NCBI GenBank assembly: GCA_009746045.1
Contig: RPFO01000997.1
Location: 1-64,000 of the forward strand
DNA from: Mesostigma viride
Lineage: Eukaryota; Streptophyta; Mesostigmatophyceae; Mesostigmatales; Mesostigmataceae
Direction of reading: 5' to 3'
DNA: 64,000 nucleotides
Under the pieces are notes generated by a model, which did no database searches, was not told where the DNA came from, and worked only from the letters and a program-made list of their open reading frames with translations. Within the stretch, counting starts at the first letter, position 1. Each line of letters begins with the position of its first letter. This document shows positions 31,801-40,844 of the stretch, piece after piece. Position numbers and translations under genes: made by a program.

Positions 31801-32741
31801 CCAAAGGACAACCCACCTGGGCTACCTTACATGGAGATGATATGCAACGCATTGGTCCCAAGGGATGGTTGAATGAGACCTATAAAAGGCTCAATGACAA
31901 GTCCCCTATTGGTACCAGAGCATGGTTTAGTAAAAACAGCCAGGTACCTTACTGTGGCATTGGCTGTACCCTTTTCCAGGATGACAAAGGATGGCATCTT
32001 AAGCTGCAATCGGCGAAGGGGTATAAAGAAAAAGTAATAACTCAGTTGCCCAAGAGAGTAACTGAGGAGAATGCCCCTACGGTTAAAGGTCAACTGGGTT
32101 GGCTGGCTGCCACAACTAACCCTGACCTGGCAGTACAGAGTAGGATGCCAGACTCTGTTGTTGTAGGAGAAGGAAGGAGGCGCCTGGAGAGCTGCCTCAA
32201 TGAATCTCCTGACTTGGTGTTGTCCGGTGTAGACTGGCATGGGCGCATCATCATAGACGCCTACACAGATGCTAGCCAAGAGTCTAGATCTGCCAACAAG
32301 ATTGGTGCCAGAGCCGGATGCCTGATCACCATCAGGAATGAAGGCAAACAGCCCTCGTTGGTATACTGGTCCAGTAACCTTCAGAGGAGGCGGTTTGCTG
32401 GCATTGACACCGCTGAGTGCAGGGCATACGCCATGTGCATTCGCGATGCCATATACATAAGAGAGCTACTCTTATGGTGTCTGAGTCAGATAAGACCTCA
32501 ACCCGTGATTGATGTCAGGGTTTATTGTGATAATAAGCCCGTGGTCTCTTTTATCAAGAATGAGAGGGCCACTACTACTGACTTGGACTACCTTGTGGCA
32601 AAGGAGTTGTCCAGCCACTGTATAACCATACATCTGCCAGGACACTCAAATCCTGCTGATGCTATGACCAAGCTTCCACGACTGGCCCTTAATGGGTACC
32701 AGTTGCTGCGGTCCATGATGGCTGGGAAACCCTTGTCATGA
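28812..32741 (+). CDS. pol: Pol polyprotein of copia-like element B (IN-PR-RT-RNase H)
   Basis: 1309 residues, no internal stop. Two VNNTCG(S/A)AP repeats near the N-terminus. Zinc-binding H-x4-H (LHDACGHGN, about 152) with CQLC, then integrase (about 205-330; acidic residues in LQADILY and QMDLQFN; the third position reads GKVDRYIQ, Asp where Glu is usual). SH3/GPY-like barrel (about 397-450; PGKRGYWQGPG, AWNRLKR). Retropepsin-like domain (about 625-720; DVDTKAEVSV, TLIGQPFL). RT (about 840-1060; motif A DDFTRAFLHGD, EGLVSSPVIW in place of the usual YGLKQ motif, active site LHGDD). RNase H (about 1140-1300; YTDAS, AECRA, YCDNK, LPGHSNPADAMTK). Same unusual order as element A. Confidence 0.9.
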   Translation: MDADESGLMADEACQVVGAPAVTPTDRKAAPVSSSKSAPVCGIPIHAWNKKSTPEGTLPVNNTCGSAPGCRQMPHGVAQVSNVSVNNTCGAAPVCSQAPIDIVNSQAPQSNNPCYIDNKNLDSCSARNVDARPCPEEPEPNDCINLRTLAKSLHDACGHGNNAIRLVQAINNKALWQAYQDVREHCVCQLCANKPSKRHAKHPADGRGNLQADILYFTNYRQLPYLVAVDEWSGYIGIEPMAAGDENTLHAAVLVILQKFAVIHKLQMDLQFNCLTKYSDLPFLRIVGREDHQAQGKVDRYIQELKKLVISGDYPEMFKPTFAVRCLGAAKVENTMNNRFHTIKVRGVPRLVSPRGLAGGLYPDDIMQAWSKQRWAQYAHLCEKDKQRGESLKFEVGDQVIFHKENAPGKRGYWQGPGTITSVDLEMKTADVVWNGTTYHLAWNRLKRDPMNVQENPLEIMAPEEALGSPNLSCPPLASEQAGLQLPERAASHQLEPTTQQAQPKTLTGISQDDMDEADLLDNRVSDQHRKLRPLEHGLETPGQVDNIFQSEQPKLGSNYPGNKPLPLETDGIPAQGRQAEEGLSRLNTQLGKRGNPQELRDIVKKLKPSLKIAKITSLLEKGMDLDGFDVDTKAEVSVTSPFNALLDKYSLEPSPWTIVQDFAGNTDHQVLGNITIPFLGESLTLCVVDGYKGPTLIGQPFLVTPGVTIVDGPNNTKSLLKTHCDPIPLESFRCLLPLEMFQKANWKTACVGSIKGAEWGRDIPPASELVEPAQLSVTSLGLTKRSFAAHSPMSFDDVDLDCHTFAGLEAWRVALARALQEWQTLDVFEGISEPPPNAQMLQLRFVCKMKSKLGEPPIPNARPVVTQFHGTTDFDKEELYTPGLSHPVLRLILSLYLGALDYGLDYGAEIDDFTRAFLHGDPQVARATWQAQRPCCVKTPACWIAEVGHPYMQPKVGWEGLVSSPVIWYETIAPAIQERCQMQQSHLAYCLFVGQSKGQPTWATLHGDDMQRIGPKGWLNETYKRLNDKSPIGTRAWFSKNSQVPYCGIGCTLFQDDKGWHLKLQSAKGYKEKVITQLPKRVTEENAPTVKGQLGWLAATTNPDLAVQSRMPDSVVVGEGRRRLESCLNESPDLVLSGVDWHGRIIIDAYTDASQESRSANKIGARAGCLITIRNEGKQPSLVYWSSNLQRRRFAGIDTAECRAYAMCIRDAIYIRELLLWCLSQIRPQPVIDVRVYCDNKPVVSFIKNERATTTDLDYLVAKELSSHCITIHLPGHSNPADAMTKLPRLALNGYQLLRSMMAGKPLS

Positions 32742-33009
32742 GGAGTAATCTGGGAGCCTGAGCCTAATGCTCCTCCTGTAGGTTTTTATCCCCCTGGAGG
32801 TTTTGTCCTCTCTGGAGAAGAGGTTTTCCTTCAGATTTGGGTTTTCCCTACAGCAGGTTACACCAACCATGCAATGATGAGATGCAAACTCCATAAGACC
32901 CAAGTGAGTCCCCATTGCCCACATATGTGAAAGTGAACTGGCCAGGTGCGGCCGAACATCAATGAATACATCTAAGCCTTATCACTTTCACAAGGGAAAG
33001 AATGGCTGG
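32742..33009 (+). promoter_or_regulatory. 3' untranslated region and polypurine tract of element B
   Basis: 268 bases with no ORF, ending in a purine-rich AAGGGAAAGAATGGCTGG directly before the 3' LTR. It has the same position and a similar end to the tract of element A (GAAAGGATTGG). Confidence 0.6.
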
Positions 33010-33491
33010 AGTTGGTTGGAGACCCATCTAGGGTCCACATGGGTCCTCAGAGATAGAGGATCTTGTACAGATTACTACAATATACTTTATTGTAGTATTG
33101 GGCCAATGGCTGTACTTCACTAGTACTCGCCAATGGGATAACGCCACGTAGAATATGTGGGCGTCTCCCAGGCCTCCACGTCACCGGCTGGTCAAGGGCC
33201 GGTGTAGTACTGTCAATAGGACTGAGCCGACTATCGGCCTATTATGTATGCGCATCTGCCTTGGTACCTCCTAGAGGATTCTAGAAGTATCTAACACGCG
33301 GCATGCACTGAACTACACGGAATGCATGTCCACGTAGGATATTCAGCAAGACTGATGAAGGTGCCAAGCGCAATAGAATATATGCGCAACGAAGACGAAT
33401 TATGCAGCAACGACAATAACGTATGAGAACAATAAACGCAACATTCATTTCATGCTTTCTGATTTGCATCGCATTCCATTTATTTGCAACT
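33010..33491 (+). repeat. 3' LTR of element B (482 bp)
   Basis: Equal in length and nearly identical to 27037-27518. Followed by the target duplication GCAAC. Confidence 0.92.
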
Positions 33492-33648
33492 GCAACAACG
33501 GCGACGGGAGCTATGGCCGACCTACCTCCAGCTCCGGCAGACCAAGGCGGGGCAGCCGGTGTACTGGAAGGGGGCGGCCATCTACGTCGGCCACAAGCCC
33601 TGGCAGGCGACCCCCGCGGCCCCAGCGACTCCAGACGCCCCAGCTTAG
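33492..33648 (+). pseudogene. ORF1 3' part, continuing the gene interrupted by element B
   Basis: Continues 27036 after removing element B and one GCAAC copy. Encodes the RRRELWPTYLQLRQ-type C-terminal domain of this ORF1 family, up to PVYWKGAAIYVGHKPW, and stops at TAG 33646-33648. Confidence 0.7.
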
Positions 33649-34050
33649 GGGAATACAGCAGTACTTAGTAGTGTAGAATAGATAGACCGTGGCCATGTAC
33701 ATGTACGCCTCCTAGAGGCACTATCCTAGCTAAGCCACGCGCTTTATTTAATCATGTATACATGTGTGCCTATGATGTGCCACACTCCAGATGATGCCTA
33801 GTTTTATTTCTAAGTTATGCTGTGCCCATGCAGAGAGTTGCTCTCTGCTGAGATGCCACGCTCTAGCTTTTGTATAGCTATGATGATCTTCCCGGCCCCG
33901 TGCCAGGATCCCCCCCTTAGGCGGGTTGAACCTGAGACAGCATGGTGGTGCCGGTGCCCTGGTGCACCTAGAGCACTTGAGGGTCGTTTACATTCCCACC
34001 CTTGCAGGAAGTAGCTTAGAATGTATGATAGGCCATATGCCCCTCATCAA
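33649..34050 (+). repeat. 3' UTR of ORF1-only LINE family, second copy
   Basis: Matches 8986-9418 over most of its length (GTGGCCATGTACATG, TTGCAGGAAGTAGCTTAGAA). No ORF2 follows. Confidence 0.6.
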
Positions 34051-34582
34051 GTTCTCTGGGCTATGTGCTACATATACTCCCAACGGAGTTATGTTCCTAA
34101 TTAATTAATTAATTAATGCGCGAGGGCCACTTGCAAAGGCTAAGCCTGTCTAATCTACACTACTGGTATATTCCCTAGTCTGGGGTGGCAGAAGGGGCCT
34201 GCCAGGGCTTGTGGTCAACGTGGATGACCGCCCCCCTCCAGTATACCGGCTTCCCCCCTGCACGCTGCCGGAGCTGAAGGTAGGTCGGCCATAGCTCGCG
34301 TCGCCGCTGTTGCTGGGCCAGGGTCAAGTCGTCGTCCAGCGTGAAACGAGTCTCCGAGAGCTTCTTGCGGCATTTAAGGAACGCCAGCTTGTCCGCCATG
34401 CATGTACTTAAAGGTGAGGAGCACAGGTGCCGGGCCAACCTTACCCCGCGCGCGGGGAAGGCGGACAGCCGACATGTCCAGCTCACCAGTGAGTTGCATG
34501 GGGGCAAGAATTAATTAATTAATTAATTATCAACATCACTCCGTTGGGAGTCAATGTAGCACATATCCCTGAGAAGGGGCAT
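34037..34582. repeat. inverted-repeat segment of the TTAA-rich MITE family
   Basis: ATGCCCCT...CTCCCAACGGAG at the left and its inverse at 34530-34582. The inversion extends outward through the LINE 3' UTR end to about 33960 and 34680. A reversed ORF1 fragment lies inside. Confidence 0.5.
34165..34500 (-). pseudogene. ORF1 C-terminal fragment, inverted copy
   Basis: Minus-strand translation has KLAFLKCRKKLSETRFTLDDD and PTYLQLRQRAGGKPVYWRGA, ending in a stop near 34175. It lies head to head with the copy at 34686-34982, about 180 bases away, forming arms of about 300 bp. Confidence 0.6.
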
Positions 34583-34685
34583 ATGGCTTTTAATACATCC
34601 TAGGCTACTTCATGCAAGGGTGGGAATGTAAGCAACAAGTGCTTGCTCTAGGTGCCGCAAGGGCACCTGCACTGGTAAGCTGGAC

Positions 34686-34982
34686 ATGTCGGCTGTCCGC
34701 CTCCCCCGCGCGCGGGGGAAGGCTGGCCCGGCACCCGTGCTCCTCACCTTTAAGTACATGGCGGACAAGCTGGCGTTCCTTAAATGCCGCAAGAAGCTCT
34801 CGGAGACCCGCTTCACGCTGGACGACGACTTGACCCTGGCCCAGCAACAGCGGCGACGCGAGCTATGGCCGACCTACCTTCAGCTCTGGCAGAGCGCAAG
34901 GGGGAAGCCGGTATACTGGAGGGGGGCGGTCATCCACGTTGACCACAAGCCCTGGCAGCCCCCTCCTGCCACCTCAGACTAG
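34686..34982 (+). pseudogene. ORF1 C-terminal fragment
   Basis: 98-residue frame: RRM end (PVLLTFKYMADKLAFLK), TLDDDLTLAQQQRRRELWP, PVYWRGAVIHVDHKPW, stop at 34982. The N-terminal two thirds of ORF1 are missing. It preserves the intact AQQQRRR sequence that element B's target had lost. Confidence 0.6.
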
Positions 34983-35039
34983 GAATATATATACCACGTG
35001 GTAGCTGTGGGCAGCCGCTGGATCCCACGGGGACTCACT

Positions 35040-35623
35040 ACCTTGCCTGCATGGGGGGCCAACAGAATCAGAATTGGTATTTGTATTTGCACACTGTCCT
35101 CCTGACGGTGGTGCTCGCCATGATTCGGTCGGTTTTCCCCCACGCGAACATCCGGTCCGAGGATGCGGATGGCGCTGCCTTCTATTCCCCCAACCACCGG
35201 CCTGACATCGTGGTGCTGGACTTTGAGGGGGGTGGCCGGCATCTGCTTATTGACGTTTCGGTGGCGCGGCCCAAGGTTGGCTCTTAGCCACGTGGCTGGG
35301 GCCTCCCTCACGGCAGGTTACACGGCGGACCGGGCGGAGCGGGCCAAGCTCCTGGCCTACGGCGACGTCGGGCACCATCGTGTGGTGCCCTTTGTCCTGG
35401 AGGAGTTTGGGGCCATGGGGCCCCTGACCTCCGCCTTCTTCAAGGAGTGCTGCCGGCTCCGGGAGGACCGGCTGGACCTGGAGGGCCAGCGGGCCCCATG
35501 GTCGGCGCGGACCTGGACGTCATATTGGCGTCAGCGCTTGTCGGTGGCGCTGACTCGGGCCATGGCTGACATCATGCTCCGCCGTACGCGGGCTGATTTT
35601 GCGGTGCAGCAGGGCTATTAGGT
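35040..35623 (+). pseudogene. restriction-like (PD-(D/E)XK) endonuclease fragment, frameshifted
   Basis: The first frame (35051-35287) contains RPDIVVLDFEGGG...LLIDVSVARPK, the PD and DxS/T-type strands of restriction-like nucleases found in some non-LTR elements. It is lost near 35280 and the protein continues in another frame to 35621: ERAKLLAYGDVG, VPFVLEEFGAMG, and a helical C-terminus ending FAVQQGY. No RT adjoins. The LINE ORF2 copies here have an APE endonuclease, so this piece derives from a different element type. Assignment rests on motif pattern only. Confidence 0.45.
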
Positions 35624-35964
35624 TCCTCCCGTTAGGCGTTTCCATTGGTCTTATCGTAGTATAGAGCTTTGACATGGCTCTGTATATAGGTTTATAGCTG
35701 GGCGTTTGCTTTGGTTTGAGTGATTTCACTCTGTTGTAAGTAATTATATTTTTAAAATATATATACCAGTAGTGTAGATTAGTAAGGCTTAGCCTAGCAT
35801 GTGGCCCACGCGCATGTGCGCCCATAATGGCCCCCATGGATGTTGCCTTTAGAATTTAGCCAAGCCATGCCTATAATGGGACCCCCATGGATGTTGCATT
35901 AAGAATTTAGCCATGCTATGCAATGCAGAGAGATGCTCTCTGTCGAGAAGCCATGCCCTAGCCC

Positions 35965-36830
35965 TTGTATAGCCATGATGATCTTCCTCCCCCGTGCCAG
36001 GATCCCCTTCGCTGGGTTGAACCTGAGACAGCATGGTGGGGCAAGAATGGCGCGCTTAAATGCCTCAAGGAGGCTCGTGGAGGTCTCACCTGCCGGCTGG
36101 TCGAAGTGCTTGGCGATGACATTGTGGCTGCGCTTGTCGAGCTCGGCCGCCTCGCGAAGGTCGAGGGCTTGTTGCTTGAGTCATGTGTGCCGTGATGGTG
36201 GAGCCGTGGAGGTGGTGGAGGTGGTGTGCTGCTTAAGCAAGTCCGCCCAGGTGGAGGGGGCATCGCCGGCCGGGCCAGCAGGCGCCGGCTGGGCGGCGAT
36301 GTCCTTCACCGCTTGGGCGGTGAGGCCGGCGGTGTCATGCAAGCACTCAAGGGCGGTGGCGGTGGCTTGAAGGCGTTGGTCGAGGTCGAGGAGCTGGGCT
36401 GTGATGTCGGCAGTGGAGGCGGAAATGGCAGTGGAGGTGGAGGCGGCGGCGGTGGAAATGTGAGGAAGTTTAGTAGCCAGCGTGCCTCTGATTGCTGCTA
36501 CGTCGGCAGCAAGGGCCCGGGTCACGTGCTGCTGAAAGGCTTCCGCGAGGATGGAACGAAGTGTGGGGGCGGTGATGGATGGAGCCCAGATCTCGCCGTC
36601 GGAGCGCTGGAGAAGGGAGTTGAGGATCATTGGCGTGCTGGAGTTCGGGGCGGGGGATGTTTCCGGGCAGCGGGAGGGGGAGCCATCGGCGGCCGTCCGG
36701 GAGGAGGAGGCGACGGTTGGAGTGGAGATGGTGGCACAGGTCGTAAAGCGAAGCGTAATCCCCGAAGAAGATGCAGCGCATAGCATCGGTCGGAGACGGG
36801 TTGAATGAATTGAATTGAATTGTAACATAA
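35965..36830 (-). pseudogene. LINE ORF1 fragment, N-terminal and middle part
   Basis: Minus-strand frame 36828-36181: region matching the other ORF1 copies (CAASSSGITLRF), Ser/Pro-rich linker, helices (LLDLDQRLQATATALEC, AGLTAQAVKDIAAQPAPAG), WADLLKQHT. The following frame (36195-35965) continues through an RRM-like start and ends in unrelated sequence. RRM and C-terminus absent. Confidence 0.55.
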
Positions 36831-36919
36831 CTCCGTTGGGAGTATATGTAGCACATAGCCCAGAGAAGGGGCATATGGCCTATCATACATTCTAAGCTAC
36901 TTCTTGCATCCCAGCCACC

Positions 36920-37485
36920 CCGGCAGGATGCTGGCGACCTCCCGCCGCTCTCCTACGCGGACCTGCTGCGGTCAGCGACCGCCTCCACCACCGACGCCAT
37001 CGCCACAAAGCTCCAGGAGCTGGAGGACCACCGCCAGGCCCAGCAACGGGAGGTCACCGACCGCGCTCGCCGCGAGTGCCGAGTGGTGCTACGTCGCTTC
37101 CCCCAGAAGCCAGGTGAGACGTCAACCTCTCTTGCTGACGAGCTCAAGAACCAGCTTCTTACCCTCATGGGCCTGGTAGGTGAGGTAGAACTGCGTGGGT
37201 GCCACCGCCTTCCCCACTCACGGGACAAGGCGGCTCCCCCACCAGTCCTACTCACCTTCCCCTCCCCTGAGGATAAGCAGCGGTTCCTCTCTCGTCGCAA
37301 GCGGTTGCACGACCTCACCTGGACGCTGGATGACGACCTCACCCCCGCTCAGCAACAGCAGCGACGCGACCTAGCTGTGGCCGGAATACCTCCGCCATAA
37401 GCAGGACCCCCAGAAGCCCAAGGTGTACTGGAGGGGCGGGGACCTGATGATCAACCACAAGATGTGGACGCCCCCAGCGGGCTAG
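36920..37485 (+). pseudogene. LINE ORF1 fragment, RRM and C-terminal part
   Basis: LSYADLLRSATAS region in one frame, then 37083-37400: VVLRRFPQKPGETS, LMGLVGEVEL, PPVLLTFPSPEDKQRFLSRR, TWTLDDDLTPAQQQQRRD, ending early; the KVYWRGGDLMINHKMW end continues in another frame to about 37485. It is distinct in sequence from the other copies, so it belongs to a related subfamily. Confidence 0.6.
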
Positions 37486-38104
37486 AATAGCAATAGCCCT
37501 AGCTTGTAACCATTGGCGTCACTGCCGCTAAGGCAGCCATGCCTAGATGTCGCCTAGCTGTGCCAACACACCTAGTCACGTGCCGCCAACGCACGGTACA
37601 CAACCAGCCATAGCCTTAGCCTAGTCCTAGTACAGCCATGCTACGCCCTGGCTATGTTCAGATTACTTGCCCACGCTCCTTGCTATGATATGCTCACATG
37701 GGTCTTATTGCACCCACAGTTTGCCGGATCGTTAGCCTGTCCTTTTAGCTAGCCGCGCCCGATTGCAGCTGTGGCATGCCTTTGGCATGAAGGAGACTGG
37801 GGGTCTCTGCCCTTTCTCCTGTAGTGCACACACAGGGATTAAAAGCACTTCGGTGCTCCGTGACTCCCCAACGGGAGCACGAGTTTAATTAATTAATTAA
37901 TTAAGCTACTTCCTGCAAGGGTGGGAATGTAAACAACACTTGCTCTAGGTGCACTAGGGCACCTGCACCCTCATGATCTTCACACTATGCCCAGCTAAGG
38001 GGGAGTATGTCATGTGGGGGAAGATCATCATGGCTATACAAGAGCTAGGGCATGGCTTCTCGACAGAGAGCATCTCTCTGCATTGCATAGCATGGCTAAA
38101 TTCT
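37486..38104. other. no gene; repeat debris
   Basis: Contains the hairpin-TTAATTAA motif (37850-37900) and the inverted end of the LINE 3' UTR family (37905-37975). No frame with recognisable content. Confidence 0.45.
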
Positions 38105-38107
38105 TAA

Positions 38108-39829
38108 ACTCGTCGTCTGTCCCAACTCAGTCCTCACAGGAGGACTGAGTTGACAACTTTCAACCGCGTGTAGCGACTAGGTGGGGGGTCCATCCCAAAT
38201 GTTTTGATGTGGATCGGGGGTGTACTAGATGTCATTTTGTTGGCAAAAATACTGCATATGTGAAAACTTGACCCGAACATCTGAAAATTACACGGACGTT
38301 GGGCACCGCTCGCGAATTTGCATTTTTCGGGATAAGAACGAGTGGGAAAAATTCAATCAAATCCTGGTGCATGAAGAAAAAATATAGGCATGTAAACAAT
38401 ATAGTTCTTGAAACGTGGCAAAAAACTGGGCTCACTTTGGCCACTGCAACTGCCTGAAACAATTAAAAAACTCTCAGTCCTCAGGAGAGGAATGGGGCTT
38501 TTGCTAACTTTGCTAGCATGTAAGTGCGGTCATACTACACAATACCGTGGCCACCAACCATCCCAATCAACTCATTTCCCTTCAAGCATTACAGGACAAC
38601 ACACTTGCATCATCATACTTCAGGTATATCATACCTTATCATGTAGTGAGAGCCTATGCATGCATGTAGGGAATGGGCTTGGATACCTACCAACAAAGGG
38701 TTATGTTATAAGTGTCAACCACCAATATAATGGGTAGGTTAAGCATATTTCCATTGTTTCTAACAACAATAGATATGGCTATAACTGTTTTGCCTTGCCA
38801 TGATGTGGCCAACATAGTTGCTGGCACATGATGGCAGTGGTTTGTCACCAAGACTTTTCACTCACCCGTAAAAGCTTGAATGCACCCTTGACGCAGCCCG
38901 TGGCCACACAATCATGCAGTATGAACGTAGCAAGAGAATAACTAACATCTACGAAGGTGTTTAAACCTGCACAGCTCCTAAAACCCTGCACAACTACACT
39001 GGGTTAAGGCAAATGCCTGCTAACATCATCTGAAAAGGGGGTTTTAGAGAGGGGCAGGCAACGGTCAAGAAACAGCATCAAGACCTGAACCTGACAACGC
39101 CTCGCAAGCTTAAACTCATGTACGAACATCAAGGAACGAAGAGGCAACGATTATCCGGCTTTACCTGGCACGGCTGGCGTTACCTTGGCCCAGGCGGTGC
39201 CCGCAAAAGTGGCACTCTTCGGCACATAGACCATGACGTGACAGAATGGTCGAAATCATCAAATCTATACTGTCACTCAATTTATTCTAATACAATGCAT
39301 GTTAAAATGTAGAAAGAAACCGATCAGCCATTGAAATTGCGCCGGAAAGCAAGCGCCGTCATCAATTCCGTCGACCTGCCTTATCGCAGATTTTTCCAGC
39401 AAGAACAGTGCCGACACCGGGTAAATCGCATCCCCGCGAGCTAAAAATTGATTTTTATCATCTTTAGGGCATGTTAAATCTATTTCCTGAGTTTGGACAG
39501 CTAACTCGTCCGCAAACGTAAACTGCGTGCATGGGCGCGAGCCGCCATGGCTAGGTCGTGCATTTCCGGAACTCGCGTTTCACGTGGAAAAGTACCCTTA
39601 CCACCTGTACTTTGACCGTACATTTAGCCGCTCATACCAAATCCAAAAAAATCCCAAAAATATGTCCAAGAAAGATCTTTTCACGTAGTATTTGAATAAA
39701 ATTTGAGAGAATTTTTTTGACAAACATTCTGACCGTGGCGAATTTTCTACGAAACCCAAAAACTCGGTCCTCTAGAGAGGACTGAGTTCAACTCAGTCCT
39801 CCGTAGAGGACCAGGGACAGACGACGAGT
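38108..39829. mobile_element. 1.72 kb TAA-flanked inverted-repeat element, PIF/Harbinger-like
   Basis: Ends ACTCGTCGTCTGTCCC and its inverse, flanked by TAA (38105-38107 and 39830-39832). The unoccupied site exists inverted at about 35880-35915 (GGCTAAATTCTTAATGCAAC read on the minus strand), which supports the boundaries. Subterminal hairpins AACTCAGTCCTC/GAGGACTGAGTT lie at both ends. There is no transposase ORF, so it would be non-autonomous. A 3-bp TWA-type duplication is typical of PIF/Harbinger. Confidence 0.7.
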
Positions 39830-39949
39830 TAATGCAACATCCATGGGGGTCCCGTTATAGGCATGGCTTGGCTAAATTCTGTAGGCAACATCCATGGGGG
39901 CCATTATGGGCGCACATGCGCGCCGTGGGCCACATGCTAGGCTAAGCCT

Positions 39950-40440
39950 GACTAATCTACACTACTGGTATGAATTCCCTAGTCTGAGGTGGCAGGAGGC
40001 CCGGCTGCCAGGGCTTGTGGTCAACATGGATGACCGCCCCCCTCCAGTATACCGGCTTCCCCCCTGCGCTGTGCCGGAGCTGAAGGTAGGTCGGCCACAG
40101 CTCGCGTCGCCGCTGTTGCTGGGCCAGGGTCAAGTAGGAGACGGGTTAATGGGCCCAGTCGTAATCTTTGACCTGAAAGGCCGGGGCCGAAAGCTCGGTT
40201 CTGAGGGGCATGAAGACCCTCCTGTTTTGTCGGCTGAGCGGGTGCGCTTGGGGTCAGGCGATGCAGATGGCGAGGCGTTAAGCCCGGGAGGTTGCTGGAC
40301 GACCACCAGTGCACGACTAGTGTCATCGCCGCCTGCCGGACCTGATGGCGAAGCTGCAGCCGGAGCTGCGCAGACGTATTTTCATTGCCGAGCGCAGCCG
40401 CCAGGCTGCGTTGCGTCGAGGCGCGTTTGTTCGCCATATA
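39950..40440 (-). pseudogene. internally deleted LINE ORF1
   Basis: Minus strand from ATG 40440: MANKRASTQRSLAAALGNENT, the same N-terminus as at 25774, then a jump after about 110 residues to the C-terminal segment (PSAPAQRRGEAGILEGGG in a shifted frame, the antisense counterpart of the YWRGA end). A 5'-3' fusion with the middle removed. Confidence 0.5.
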
Positions 40441-40844
40441 TATTGCGTAATATAGGTTTATAGGTTTATAGCTGGGCGTTTGCTTTGGTTTGAGTGATTT
40501 CACTCTGCTGTAAGTAATTATATTTTTAATATATATTCATTGAGAATGATAGATTACGGAGGTGAGATAGGCATGCAACATAAGGAAAAATCCGAGAACT
40601 GGGAGAATAACCCTGAAGAAATTAATAGTAATCTGACACAGACATCCAAGGATCACGCCAGCGGCACAAGGTACAACTAACTATACATCACAAAACTACA
40701 CGCAGCAACAGCGCTGCCGGCCCACCATGCAGGCCTGGAAGGAATCTAGACCGCATGGGTCGCGACAAAGTCGGCCCGGGTGCGGCGGAATAACACATCA
40801 GCCACGGTGCGAGTGAGGGCGAGTGTTAATATATATTGCGTAAT

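Larger units (their letters stand above)
27037..33491 (+). mobile_element. Ty1/copia-like LTR retrotransposon B, complete
   Basis: Two 482-bp LTRs (27037-27518 and 33010-33491) differ at three positions by my reading (about 99.4% identity), so insertion is recent. The flanks carry a 5-bp target duplication GCAAC (27032-27036 and 33492-33496). Gag (27532-28773) and pol (28812-32741) are intact and in different frames. The element interrupts a LINE ORF1, whose halves rejoin when it is removed. Confidence 0.95.
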
